47,906 nucleotides of DNA from Clostridia bacterium (GTDB lineage Bacteria > Bacillota > Clostridia > Oscillospirales > Acutalibacteraceae). Position numbers and translations under genes: made by a program. Under the pieces are notes generated by a model. It did not search any database, was not told where the DNA came from, and was given only the letters and a program-made list of their open reading frames with translations. The DNA lies in contig JAFYVE010000051.1 in the NCBI GenBank assembly GCA_017549285.1, positions 1 to 47,906 of the forward strand, written 5' to 3'. Position 1 is the first letter of the stretch. Every line of letters starts with the position of its first letter. Below are positions 24,398 through 32,551 of this stretch, one piece after another.

Positions 24398-26242
24398 TTA
24401 ATTTTCGACAAAATACTTGTTGTACCAGAGAATAAATGAATAAACCGACCAGATTCTCTTCATATTCTTCTCTTTGTCATTCTTGTGGTTATCGAGAAGA
24501 GCCATAATATAATCTGTATCAAAGAACATTTCTGCAGTTTCGCTTGTGAATGCTTCTTTGACCATATTATAGAATTTATCTCTCTTGAGCCAGTCGTTAA
24601 GAGGTGTAAGGAAGCCTGTTTTGGGCATACTTGCTGTCTTTTCGGGCACCTGACTCAGAGCTGCACCACGAAGAGCAATCTTTGTCTGCTCCTTTGAAAC
24701 CCTGTACTTTGTAGGAATTGAGAGAGCCACTTTCAGCATCTCTTTATCAAGGAACGGAACACGGAGTTCAAGTGAATTAGCCATTGACATTCTGTCTGCC
24801 TTTACAAGGATATCCTGAACAAGCCAGGTCTGCATATCAACATACTGCATTCTTGTAACATCGTCAACATTTGTGCACATATCAAAATAAGGCTTTGTGA
24901 ATGTTGCGGGATTTTCTGCAGGGATATCGGGGTCAAGGACTGCATCTCTTTCATCGTGATTGAAAACATAATTATTTCTTACAAAATTTTCTTCAATACC
25001 CTCTGCACCTCTCATAAGGAAGCGTCTGCCGTGAAAACGGGGAAGATTTTTCGCAACACCTGCCGCAGCCTTACGAAGACCGAGCGGCAACTTCTGATAA
25101 TTTTCAAAATTGAGAGGGTCTTTATAATAATGATAACCGCCGAAAAGTTCGTCTGCACCCTCACCTGAAAGCACAACCTTTACCTGCTCGGAAGCAAGTT
25201 TTGTAAGGAAGTAAAGAGCGATTGCAGAGGGGTTGGGCAGAGGCTCGTCCATATAATACTGAACAGTGGGGGCAGCCTCAAAGAATTCATCTGCAGAAAT
25301 CTTCTTGATGTAGTTATCCACACCTGCTGTTTTTGCAAATTCCTGAGCGTATTTCAGCTCTGAATACTTTTCTTCTTCATAGCCGACAGAGAAAGTACGG
25401 ACTTTGTTGTTACGGCTCATTTCCTTTACGACATAGCTTGAGTCAACACCGCTTGAAAGGAAACAGCCGACCTCAACGTCTGCAATGCCGTGAACAGTTG
25501 TTGAATCACGGAATGTTTCTGCAATAATCTTTTCCCATTCTTCGAGATTCTTGCTCTCATCAATGCTGTATTCCATTTCGTAATACTTACCCTGAGTCAT
25601 TTCGCCGTCTTTCCATTCGAAATATGAAGCTGGGGCAAGCTTATATACATTTTTGAAGAGAGTTTCGTTTGAGGGAATATATTCAAAACAGAGATATTCG
25701 GGAATTCTGTCACGGTTAAGCTCCTTTTCAAATCTGGGATTTGAAAGGAATGACTTTATTTCAGAACCGAACATAAATGTGCCGTTCTTGATGTAATAGA
25801 AGAAAGGCTTGATGCCGAAAATATCTCTTGCACCGAAGAGTTTCTTCTCAACCTTGTCCCAGATAACAAAAACGAACATACCGCGGAGTTTGGGAAGAAG
25901 GTCCTTACCGTATTCCTCGTAACCGTGGATAAGGACTTCTGAGTCTGTATGGGTATAGAATTCATGTCCCTTTGCAAGAAGGTCTTCACGAAGGGATTGG
26001 AAATTGTAAATTTCACCGTTGAAAACAAGCACCTTTGACTTGTCTTCATTATAAATGGGCTGACTTCCGCCCTCAAGGTCGATGATACTCAGTCTTCTGA
26101 AACCGAGTGACACATCATCGTCCACATAATAGTCATCCATATCGGGGCCTCTGTGGACAATTCTGTCTGCCATAGCCCTTACGGTTTTATTGTTGTAATC
26201 TGCATCTGCAGTTTCATTGAGAAATCCTACAAATCCGCACAT
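24398..26242 (-). CDS. asnB: Asparagine synthetase (glutamine-hydrolysing), AsnB/AsnH type
   Basis: 614 residues. N-terminal class II glutaminase domain with catalytic Cys2 (MCGFVGF), RGPD, RRLSIIDLEGG and FNGEIYNF. The C-terminal ATP-pyrophosphatase domain has the P-loop LSSGVDSSYV and SGEGADELFGGYHYY. AsnB makes asparagine from aspartate. Relatives act on other carboxylates, including L. lactis AsnH, which amidates the D-Asp cross-bridge of peptidoglycan. The start is 1 nt after the racemase stop (TGAAATG), so it is coupled to the D-aspartate-type genes. That makes an AsnH-like wall role attractive, but sequence alone cannot separate it from free-asparagine synthesis. Confidence 0.9.
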   Translation of the reverse strand: MCGFVGFLNETADADYNNKTVRAMADRIVHRGPDMDDYYVDDDVSLGFRRLSIIDLEGGSQPIYNEDKSKVLVFNGEIYNFQSLREDLLAKGHEFYTHTDSEVLIHGYEEYGKDLLPKLRGMFVFVIWDKVEKKLFGARDIFGIKPFFYYIKNGTFMFGSEIKSFLSNPRFEKELNRDRIPEYLCFEYIPSNETLFKNVYKLAPASYFEWKDGEMTQGKYYEMEYSIDESKNLEEWEKIIAETFRDSTTVHGIADVEVGCFLSSGVDSSYVVKEMSRNNKVRTFSVGYEEEKYSELKYAQEFAKTAGVDNYIKKISADEFFEAAPTVQYYMDEPLPNPSAIALYFLTKLASEQVKVVLSGEGADELFGGYHYYKDPLNFENYQKLPLGLRKAAAGVAKNLPRFHGRRFLMRGAEGIEENFVRNNYVFNHDERDAVLDPDIPAENPATFTKPYFDMCTNVDDVTRMQYVDMQTWLVQDILVKADRMSMANSLELRVPFLDKEMLKVALSIPTKYRVSKEQTKIALRGAALSQVPEKTASMPKTGFLTPLNDWLKRDKFYNMVKEAFTSETAEMFFDTDYIMALLDNHKNDKEKNMKRIWSVYSFILWYNKYFVEN

Positions 26243-26243
26243 T

Positions 26244-26954
26244 TCAATTCACCTTTACTTTCTTTCCGCAAAGTTCAATACTTCTGATTGCCAATACTTC
26301 AAGAGAATCGACAATATCGTTACGCACTAAATCAAAATCTTTATTTATAACTGAAAGCTCCGTACAGCCGAGAGCCACCGCATCACAGCCGTCAGCTTTC
26401 ATATTTTTAATTATTTTAAGAAACTCTGTTATATTAATTTCTTTACCTGCTTTGACCTGATTATATATTATATTCATCAGCGACTGCTCGTCCTGAAGTG
26501 AGGGCACAGCCCATTCAATGCCGTGTTTTTCGCACATTCTCTGATATGAGCCTGCCGAAATCGTGCCCTTTGTTGCAAGGATTCCGAGCTTTTTCACCCC
26601 GGATCTTTCCTTTGCAAAAACGACGGTTTCTTCAATGATATTGAGCATAGGGATTGTGATATTGTTCTGAATCTGCTCATAGAAGAAATGCGCCGTGTTG
26701 CAGGGCATAACGACATAATCCGATCCCGCTGCCTGAAGTTTTTTTGCATCTTCAACCATTATGGGAAGCGGATTCGGTTTGCTTGCGTCAAGTATAAAAT
26801 CAGTTCTGTCGGGTATGGCGGCGTGGTTGAGGACTATCATTGAAATATGGTCCTGATCTTTTTCAGCTTCGGTCATCTTGACAATCATATCCATAAAATA
26901 GACCGTTGCAAGAGGCCCGAGCCCGCCTAAAATACCGAGTGTTTTTTCACTCAT
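26244..26954 (-). CDS. Aspartate/glutamate racemase family protein
   Basis: 236 residues. A cofactor-free racemase with the two-cysteine mechanism: C85 in VVMPCNTAHFF and C197 in ALGCTELSV, both present. The N-terminus GILGGLGPLATVYFMD matches the aspartate-racemase branch (RacD/RacX) rather than MurI. It would supply D-aspartate, or D-glutamate, in the cytoplasm. Its start overlaps the stop of the ATP-grasp ligase by one base (TAATG), and the asparagine-synthetase-like gene follows 1 nt after its stop. The order ligase-racemase-amidotransferase matches a D-Asp cross-bridge pathway. Confidence 0.9.
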   Translation of the reverse strand: MSEKTLGILGGLGPLATVYFMDMIVKMTEAEKDQDHISMIVLNHAAIPDRTDFILDASKPNPLPIMVEDAKKLQAAGSDYVVMPCNTAHFFYEQIQNNITIPMLNIIEETVVFAKERSGVKKLGILATKGTISAGSYQRMCEKHGIEWAVPSLQDEQSLMNIIYNQVKAGKEINITEFLKIIKNMKADGCDAVALGCTELSVINKDFDLVRNDIVDSLEVLAIRSIELCGKKVKVN

Positions 26955-28207
26955 TACTGTGTCACCTTGTTCTTTAATTCGGCTTTTTCCTGTTTTTCAA
27001 CTTTCAAGTATTTTCTGTACTGATTGATGTATGCAGCAAAGACATAGAAGGCTCTCTTCGGACTCATATCGGGCTTATAGAAAAGAGGATAACTCACTTT
27101 ACCTGAGAACCAGAGTTTTCTTACTTTCTTGCGGAGTTCCTTATTCTTGAGGTAACGCATAATGATGCCGTAAGGAACAACCGTAAAGAGGTTTTCTCTG
27201 TCTGCTACGGTATATTCAAGCTCCTTGCCGTAAATAAGGTCGTCAACAATCCATTTTACGGTGTTGAAGCCGCTGCCTGTTACGTAGAAATTACTTCTGC
27301 CGAGTCTTACGTTGATTTCAAAGAAATTATATGTTCCGTTTCTTTCGTCATACTTGATATCGAAGTTTGCAAAGCCTGTGTAACCGATATCTTCAAGGAA
27401 ACGTGTTGCAGCTTCAACAATGCCGTTTTTGTCAACCTCATTGATGATTGCAACGGGGTTGCCGATTGCAGAGGGTGTATGATCTTCAAGAAGACAATGG
27501 CCGAGTGCAGCAAACCTGACCTTTGAATTTCTGTCACAATAGCAGGTAAGAACTCTCATATTTGAGTCATCACCGGGAATGCAGTCCTGAATAAGGAACT
27601 TATAATCATAACTTGATGTTTCAAGATTCTTAAGCATTTCTCTGAGGTCTGCTTCGTTATAGAAACGGAAAACCTTCTTCTTGCCGGGGAATTCAGCATA
27701 GTGATAGAGCGCAGAGTTTGCAGTCTTTGCAATTACGGGATAAGGAAAATCAAAGTTCAGCTCGTTTTCTTCACCGCAGTTATATACAAATGTCTTGGGA
27801 TGGTCAATACTGAGTCTGTCACAGATTTCATAGAACTTGTCCTTGAGAACGATTTCATCCATAAGCTCCTTATCAATATAAGGTATGATGTAGTATTCAC
27901 CGAGGACATCCTTGTTATCAACAAAGTTACGTACATAGAAGTCACCGCAACCCATAAGGATGAGTTTCTTCTTACCTTTGAACTCCTTACCGATTTCAAC
28001 AAGCTTTTCAACAAGATATGCTTCGTCGTCAAGACCGGGAATAACTCTGTTTTCAACAAGTTTGCTTTCAGAGATTATTCTTGCTCTTCTCTGGCTTACA
28101 ACAAGTGATTTGATGCCGTATTCCTCGTGGAATGTTCGCACAAGGCTGTAGCAGGTGATGTCTGCACCGAGGATGACGGGCATAAATTCTCTTTCATTGA
28201 GTTTCAT
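26954..28207 (-). CDS. ATP-grasp ligase, D-aspartate-ligase-like
   Basis: 417 residues. The N-terminal FMPVILGADITCYSLVRTFHEEYGIKS is typical of the carboxylate-amine ligases that include the D-aspartate ligase of enterococci. The central ATP-grasp core shows PYPVIAKTANSALYHY (ATP lysine strand), FLIQDCIPGDDSNMRV and FFEINVRLGRSNFYV (Mg-binding Glu and Asn). The C-terminal 100 residues are basic. In E. faecium this enzyme adds activated D-Asp to the Lys side chain of UDP-MurNAc-pentapeptide. The coupled racemase supports D-Asp as substrate here, which is inference. RBS AAAGGAAG; own promoter at 28248-28275. Confidence 0.83.
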   Translation of the reverse strand: MKLNEREFMPVILGADITCYSLVRTFHEEYGIKSLVVSQRRARIISESKLVENRVIPGLDDEAYLVEKLVEIGKEFKGKKKLILMGCGDFYVRNFVDNKDVLGEYYIIPYIDKELMDEIVLKDKFYEICDRLSIDHPKTFVYNCGEENELNFDFPYPVIAKTANSALYHYAEFPGKKKVFRFYNEADLREMLKNLETSSYDYKFLIQDCIPGDDSNMRVLTCYCDRNSKVRFAALGHCLLEDHTPSAIGNPVAIINEVDKNGIVEAATRFLEDIGYTGFANFDIKYDERNGTYNFFEINVRLGRSNFYVTGSGFNTVKWIVDDLIYGKELEYTVADRENLFTVVPYGIIMRYLKNKELRKKVRKLWFSGKVSYPLFYKPDMSPKRAFYVFAAYINQYRKYLKVEKQEKAELKNKVTQ

Positions 28208-28247
28208 ATCAAAACTTCCTTTAAAATATAAAAAATCATTACATTTT

Positions 28248-28275
28248 ATTGTACCATATTTTTTTTATATGTCAA
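28248..28275 (-). promoter_or_regulatory. Promoter of the ligase-racemase-amidotransferase operon
   Basis: TTGACA, 16-nt spacer, TACAAT on the minus strand, about 40 nt before the ligase start. Confidence 0.7.
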
Positions 28276-28309
28276 TCACCTGTTATTGATAAAATATTTA
28301 TTTTTTCTA

Positions 28310-28338
28310 TTTACTTTTTAATTATTTTGATTTATACT
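28310..28338 (+). promoter_or_regulatory. Promoter of gltX-glnS
   Basis: TTTACT, 17-nt spacer, TATACT, divergent from the ligase operon promoter; about 46 nt before the gltX start. The region is AT-rich, so the call is moderate. Confidence 0.5.
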
Positions 28339-28384
28339 ATAAAATTATAGTGGATGATTATGCTCAGTAAAGGAGAAAAAATAT

Positions 28385-30043
28385 ATGGACTACAACGCAT
28401 TAAGTGAGCTTTTGTTTCCTGAAATCACAAAAACTCCCGAAGATCTTGAAGAAAAATATCCTCCCCGAGATCTTCCCGAGGGAGCAAGAGTAACAAGATT
28501 CGCCCCCAGTCCCACAGGCTACCTTCACATCGGTGGTCTTTTCGGTGCTCTTACAGACGTTATGACATCAAGAGCAACAAAGGGTGTTGCATTTTTAAGA
28601 ATTGAAGACACAGACAAAAAACGTGAAATCGACGACGGTGTTTCGGCTATAATCAACGGTTTTGACGCATTCGGTGTAGGCTTTGACGAAGGCGTAACAG
28701 GATTCGGAACGGAAGAAGGCGAATATGGTCCCTACACTCAGAGTCAGCGTGTTGAAATATACAAAACAGTTGCAAAATCTCTTGTTAAAAAGGGTCTTGC
28801 ATACCCCTGTTTCTGTACAGCGGACGAGCTTTCAGCAATGCGTGAAAAGCAGGAAACAGAAAGTACTTCAATCTGGGGTTATTTCGGAAAATGGGCAAAA
28901 TGCCGTGACCTTTCATTCGATGAAATCAAAGCAAAACTTGATGCGGGAATGCCCTATGTTCTTCGTTTCAGAGCAGACGGAAATGAAGAAAACAAGGTTA
29001 TTTTTGAAGATGTTATCCGTGGTAAAATCGAAATGCCCGAAAACATAATTGACGAAGTACTTCTCAAATCAGACGGTGTGCCCACATACCATTTTGCACA
29101 CGTATGTGACGACCATCTGATGAGAACAACTCACGTTATCCGTGGCGAAGAATGGATTTCTTCAGTACCCAAACACATCGCACTTTTCAAGGCCTGCGGT
29201 TACAAAGTGCCCAAGTTTGCACATACTCCTCAGGTTATGAAAATTGACGAGGATGACGGCACAAAGCGTAAGCTTTCAAAGAGAAAAGACCCCGAAGCAG
29301 CAGTAAGCTATTTCGTTGAAAAGGGTTTCCCCAAGGAAAGCGTTCTTGAATATCTCGTCACTCTTCTCAACTCAAATTTCGAGGAATGGAGAAAGGCAAA
29401 CCCCAAGGCAGATATATTTGAATTCCCCTTCAATCTCAAGAAAATGAGCTCCAGCGGATGTCTTTTTGACCTTGTAAAACTCACAGATATCAGCAAAAAT
29501 GTCATCTCTGTTATGACTGCTCAGCAGGTGTATGATTACGTTGAAAAATGGGCTCAGCAGTATGACGAAGAATTTTACAATATACTTGTAAAAGACTGTG
29601 AATTTGCAAAGAATATTCTTAACATCGACCGTGAAAATCCCAAGCCCAGAAAAGATATTTCACAGTGGTCACAGGTTAAGGATTACATCTCATATTTCTA
29701 TGATGAGCTTTACACTCCCGACTACACAATGCCTGAAAACATTTCAGCTGACGATGCAAAGGCAATCCTTGCAAAGTATCTGGAAATCTATGACGATGCA
29801 GACGACAAGGACACATGGTTTGCAAAAATCAAGGAGATGTGTGAACCTCTCGGCTTCACTCCCAACGTAAAGGAATTCAAGAAGAATCCCGACGCATTCA
29901 AGGGGCACGTAGGCGACATTTCAACAGTTATCAGAATTGCAATCACTTCAAGGACAAACACACCTGACCTTTATATGATTCTCAAACTTCTCGGCAAAGA
30001 AAAAGTTGCTGAAAGACTGAATAAAACAATCGAAAACATTTAA
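28385..30043 (+). CDS. gltX: Glutamyl-tRNA synthetase
   Basis: 552 residues, somewhat longer than the usual 465-500. Class Ib synthetase that charges tRNA-Glu in the cytoplasm. HIGH-type motif RFAPSPTGYLHIGGL near residue 38; KMSKS-type motif KRKLSKRKDPEA near residue 300. Glu-specific stretches are RIEDTDKKRE and GPYTQSQR. The APSPTG signature is GluRS, whereas the next gene has the PPEPNG signature of GlnRS. The start has AAAGGAG at a good distance. First gene of a gltX-glnS-membrane protein operon. Confidence 0.94.
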   Translation: MDYNALSELLFPEITKTPEDLEEKYPPRDLPEGARVTRFAPSPTGYLHIGGLFGALTDVMTSRATKGVAFLRIEDTDKKREIDDGVSAIINGFDAFGVGFDEGVTGFGTEEGEYGPYTQSQRVEIYKTVAKSLVKKGLAYPCFCTADELSAMREKQETESTSIWGYFGKWAKCRDLSFDEIKAKLDAGMPYVLRFRADGNEENKVIFEDVIRGKIEMPENIIDEVLLKSDGVPTYHFAHVCDDHLMRTTHVIRGEEWISSVPKHIALFKACGYKVPKFAHTPQVMKIDEDDGTKRKLSKRKDPEAAVSYFVEKGFPKESVLEYLVTLLNSNFEEWRKANPKADIFEFPFNLKKMSSSGCLFDLVKLTDISKNVISVMTAQQVYDYVEKWAQQYDEEFYNILVKDCEFAKNILNIDRENPKPRKDISQWSQVKDYISYFYDELYTPDYTMPENISADDAKAILAKYLEIYDDADDKDTWFAKIKEMCEPLGFTPNVKEFKKNPDAFKGHVGDISTVIRIAITSRTNTPDLYMILKLLGKEKVAERLNKTIENI

Positions 30044-30064
30044 TTCCGAAAGGACGCAAATACA

Positions 30065-31717
30065 ATGGAAGAAATCACAAGACCTTCAAATTTTATTCAC
30101 GACATAATTGACTACGAACTGCGTGAAGGTATCAACACAAGAGTTCAGACACGTTTCCCTCCCGAACCCAACGGTTACCTTCACATCGGTCACGCAAAGG
30201 CTATCTGCATTGACTTTTCAACTGCTGAGAAGTACGGCGGTATCTGTAATCTCCGTCTTGACGACTCAAACCCCTCAAAGGAAGACACCGAATACATCGA
30301 TGCTATCAAGGAAGACATCGAATGGCTCGGCTATAAATGGGCTAATGTTTACTATGCATCAGATTATTTTGACTTCGTTTATGAATGCGCAATCAAACTC
30401 ATAAAGAAGGGCAAGGCTTATGTCTGCGATCTTTCTGCAGAAGAAATGAGAGAATACAGAGGCACACTCACAGAGCCCGGCAAGAACAGCCCCTACCGTG
30501 ACAGAAGTGTTGAAGAAAATCTCGACCTCTTCGAAAGAATGAAAAACGGTGAATTCCCTGAAGGAAGCCACGTTCTCAGAGCTAAAATCGATATGGCGTC
30601 ACCCAACATTGTTATGCGTGACCCCGTTATCTACAGAATTATGTATGTAAACCACCACCAGACAGGTGACAAGTGGTGTATTTATCCTATGTACGACTTT
30701 GTACATCCTCTTTCAGACGCAAGAGAAGAGGTAACATACTCTCTCTGCACACTTGAATTTGAAAACAACAGAGCTGTTTATGACTGGTTTGTTAAAGAAA
30801 TCGGTTTTGCAGAGCCTCCCCGTCAGATTGAGTTTGCAAGACTCAACCTGAACTACTGCCTTACAAGTAAGAGAAAGTGTATGAAACTTGTTACCTCAGG
30901 CATCGTAAACGGCTGGGATGACCCCAGAATGGCTACTCTCTGCGGTATGAGAAGACGTGGTTATCCTGCACAGGCTATCCGTGATTTCGTAGACAAAATC
31001 GGTGTTTCAAAGGCAAACAGCGTTGTTGACTACGGTCTTCTTGAGTCCTGCGTAAGAGATTGTCTCAATGCATCTGCTCCCAGAGCAATGGCAGTTCTTG
31101 AGCCTCTCAAGGTTGTTATCGACAATATGCCTGACGATTTTTCAGACACTCTTGAAACAGATATTCACCCCGACCATCCCGAAATGGGCAAGCGTGACGT
31201 TGTTTTCGGTAAGGAACTTTTCATCGAAAAGAGCGACTTTATGATTGAGCCTCCCAAGAAATATTTCAGACTTTTCCCCGGCAACGAAGTGCGTCTTAAG
31301 GGTGCATATTTCGTAAAATGCGTCGGCTACGATACTGACGAAAACGGCGAAGTTACATGTGTTCACTGCACATATGATCCCGAATCAAGAGGCGGTAACT
31401 CACCCGACGGCAGAAAGGTCAAGGGCACTATCCATTGGGTAAATGCAGCTGACTGCAGCAAGGCTGAAGTGCGTCTTTACGACAGACTTTTCAATGTTCC
31501 CAATCCCAGTGACGAATCAAACGGTGACTTCACAAACAACCTCAACCCCGATTCACTCATTGTATCAGAATGTCTTCTTGAAGGCGGTCTCAAAGACCTT
31601 AAAGCAGGTGACACATTCCAGTTTATGCGTCAGGGATATTTCTGCGTTGATAAGGACTCAACAGACGAAAATATTGTTCTGAACAGAACTGTTCAGCTCA
31701 ATTCTTCATGGAAGTGA
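30065..31717 (+). CDS. glnS: Glutaminyl-tRNA synthetase
   Basis: 550 residues, standard length. HIGH motif RFPPEPNGYLHIGHAKAICIDF; KMSKS-like motif CLTSKRKCMKLV; family-typical RLDDSNPSKEDTEY, ARGY-like PMYDFVHPLSDAREEVTYSLCTLEFENNR, and a C-terminal anticodon-binding beta barrel. It charges tRNA-Gln directly. Many Firmicutes lack GlnRS and use misacylation plus GatCAB; here GluRS and GlnRS are 21 nt apart, so Glu and Gln charging are co-expressed. GlnRS in Clostridia is usually attributed to horizontal acquisition; base composition here looks like the neighbours. Confidence 0.96.
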   Translation: MEEITRPSNFIHDIIDYELREGINTRVQTRFPPEPNGYLHIGHAKAICIDFSTAEKYGGICNLRLDDSNPSKEDTEYIDAIKEDIEWLGYKWANVYYASDYFDFVYECAIKLIKKGKAYVCDLSAEEMREYRGTLTEPGKNSPYRDRSVEENLDLFERMKNGEFPEGSHVLRAKIDMASPNIVMRDPVIYRIMYVNHHQTGDKWCIYPMYDFVHPLSDAREEVTYSLCTLEFENNRAVYDWFVKEIGFAEPPRQIEFARLNLNYCLTSKRKCMKLVTSGIVNGWDDPRMATLCGMRRRGYPAQAIRDFVDKIGVSKANSVVDYGLLESCVRDCLNASAPRAMAVLEPLKVVIDNMPDDFSDTLETDIHPDHPEMGKRDVVFGKELFIEKSDFMIEPPKKYFRLFPGNEVRLKGAYFVKCVGYDTDENGEVTCVHCTYDPESRGGNSPDGRKVKGTIHWVNAADCSKAEVRLYDRLFNVPNPSDESNGDFTNNLNPDSLIVSECLLEGGLKDLKAGDTFQFMRQGYFCVDKDSTDENIVLNRTVQLNSSWK

Positions 31718-31721
31718 TAAT

Positions 31722-32414
31722 ATGAAAATTATTTATAAAATAACCAATTCATTGGCTGTTCTTGCGCTTATTCCCGTAATTCTTCTTATGCCGATGTTCA
31801 GATTTATTGCCGTAGTAGGCACTTCATCGGCAGGGGATAATCCTCTTATGGGCATTGTAGGCGGTCTTATAGGTGAAATTTTCGATATCAATGCCATCAT
31901 TGAAAAAGCAATCGGTATAAACATTGAAAATCTTCCCGAATTCTACACAATTCCAGAGTTTTACAATATGTTTGCGGGTGAAAATGCAAACGAAGCAATC
32001 AAAAGTTTTGATTTTTCACTTTTCCCCGAAAACGTTATAAACTTCTTTACTGCGGCAGGTATTCTGTTTATCGCTGCCCTTGTGTTTGCTCTCATTACAC
32101 TCATCTGCGGCATTTTCACAAAGAAAAAGCTGGTTACATGCTCATTTGCAGCACTCGGTTTTGCAAGTACTTTTGCGGCAAACAAATGCTTTACATATAT
32201 TGCTGAGCAGTTTGTTTCAGGCAGAATTTCAATGGTTGAAATCCTTTCAAAGCTCGAATCACTTGTAAAATATGAAAAATATATCAAAATGATTGATTTT
32301 GATATAAGAATATTCGAACTCAGCTCAGCTTACACAATGATGCTTGTTATTTTCGGTGTTCTTATACTTCTGAACATCGGTTTCAAACTTTACGACAGCG
32401 TTGCGGACGCATAA
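31722..32414 (+). CDS. Integral membrane protein, unknown function
   Basis: 230 residues with about four hydrophobic segments: 9-36, 106-128, 134-155 and 205-223. A predicted extracytoplasmic loop of about 60 residues after the first segment contains NIENLPEFYTIPEFYNMF. No recognised domain. It begins 4 nt after the glnS stop with no clear binding site of its own, so expression probably depends on translational coupling to glnS. Why it travels with two tRNA synthetases is unknown. No good terminator seen after it. Confidence 0.75.
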   Translation: MKIIYKITNSLAVLALIPVILLMPMFRFIAVVGTSSAGDNPLMGIVGGLIGEIFDINAIIEKAIGINIENLPEFYTIPEFYNMFAGENANEAIKSFDFSLFPENVINFFTAAGILFIAALVFALITLICGIFTKKKLVTCSFAALGFASTFAANKCFTYIAEQFVSGRISMVEILSKLESLVKYEKYIKMIDFDIRIFELSSAYTMMLVIFGVLILLNIGFKLYDSVADA

Positions 32415-32491
32415 AAGCTGTATTCACAAAAACAAAATGCCCGAATCAGTCTTTTTTGTAGTTTTATTTAAAATTATTTAATAAAAATCTA

Positions 32492-32520
32492 TTGCATTAT
32501 TATTAATTATATTATATAAT
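32492..32520 (+). promoter_or_regulatory. Promoter of the dockerin hydrolase-like gene
   Basis: TTGCAT, 17-nt spacer, TATAAT, about 31 nt before the start codon. Confidence 0.75.
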
Positions 32521-32551
32521 ACTAGGGTAAATAACATAAGGAGGCAAACTT

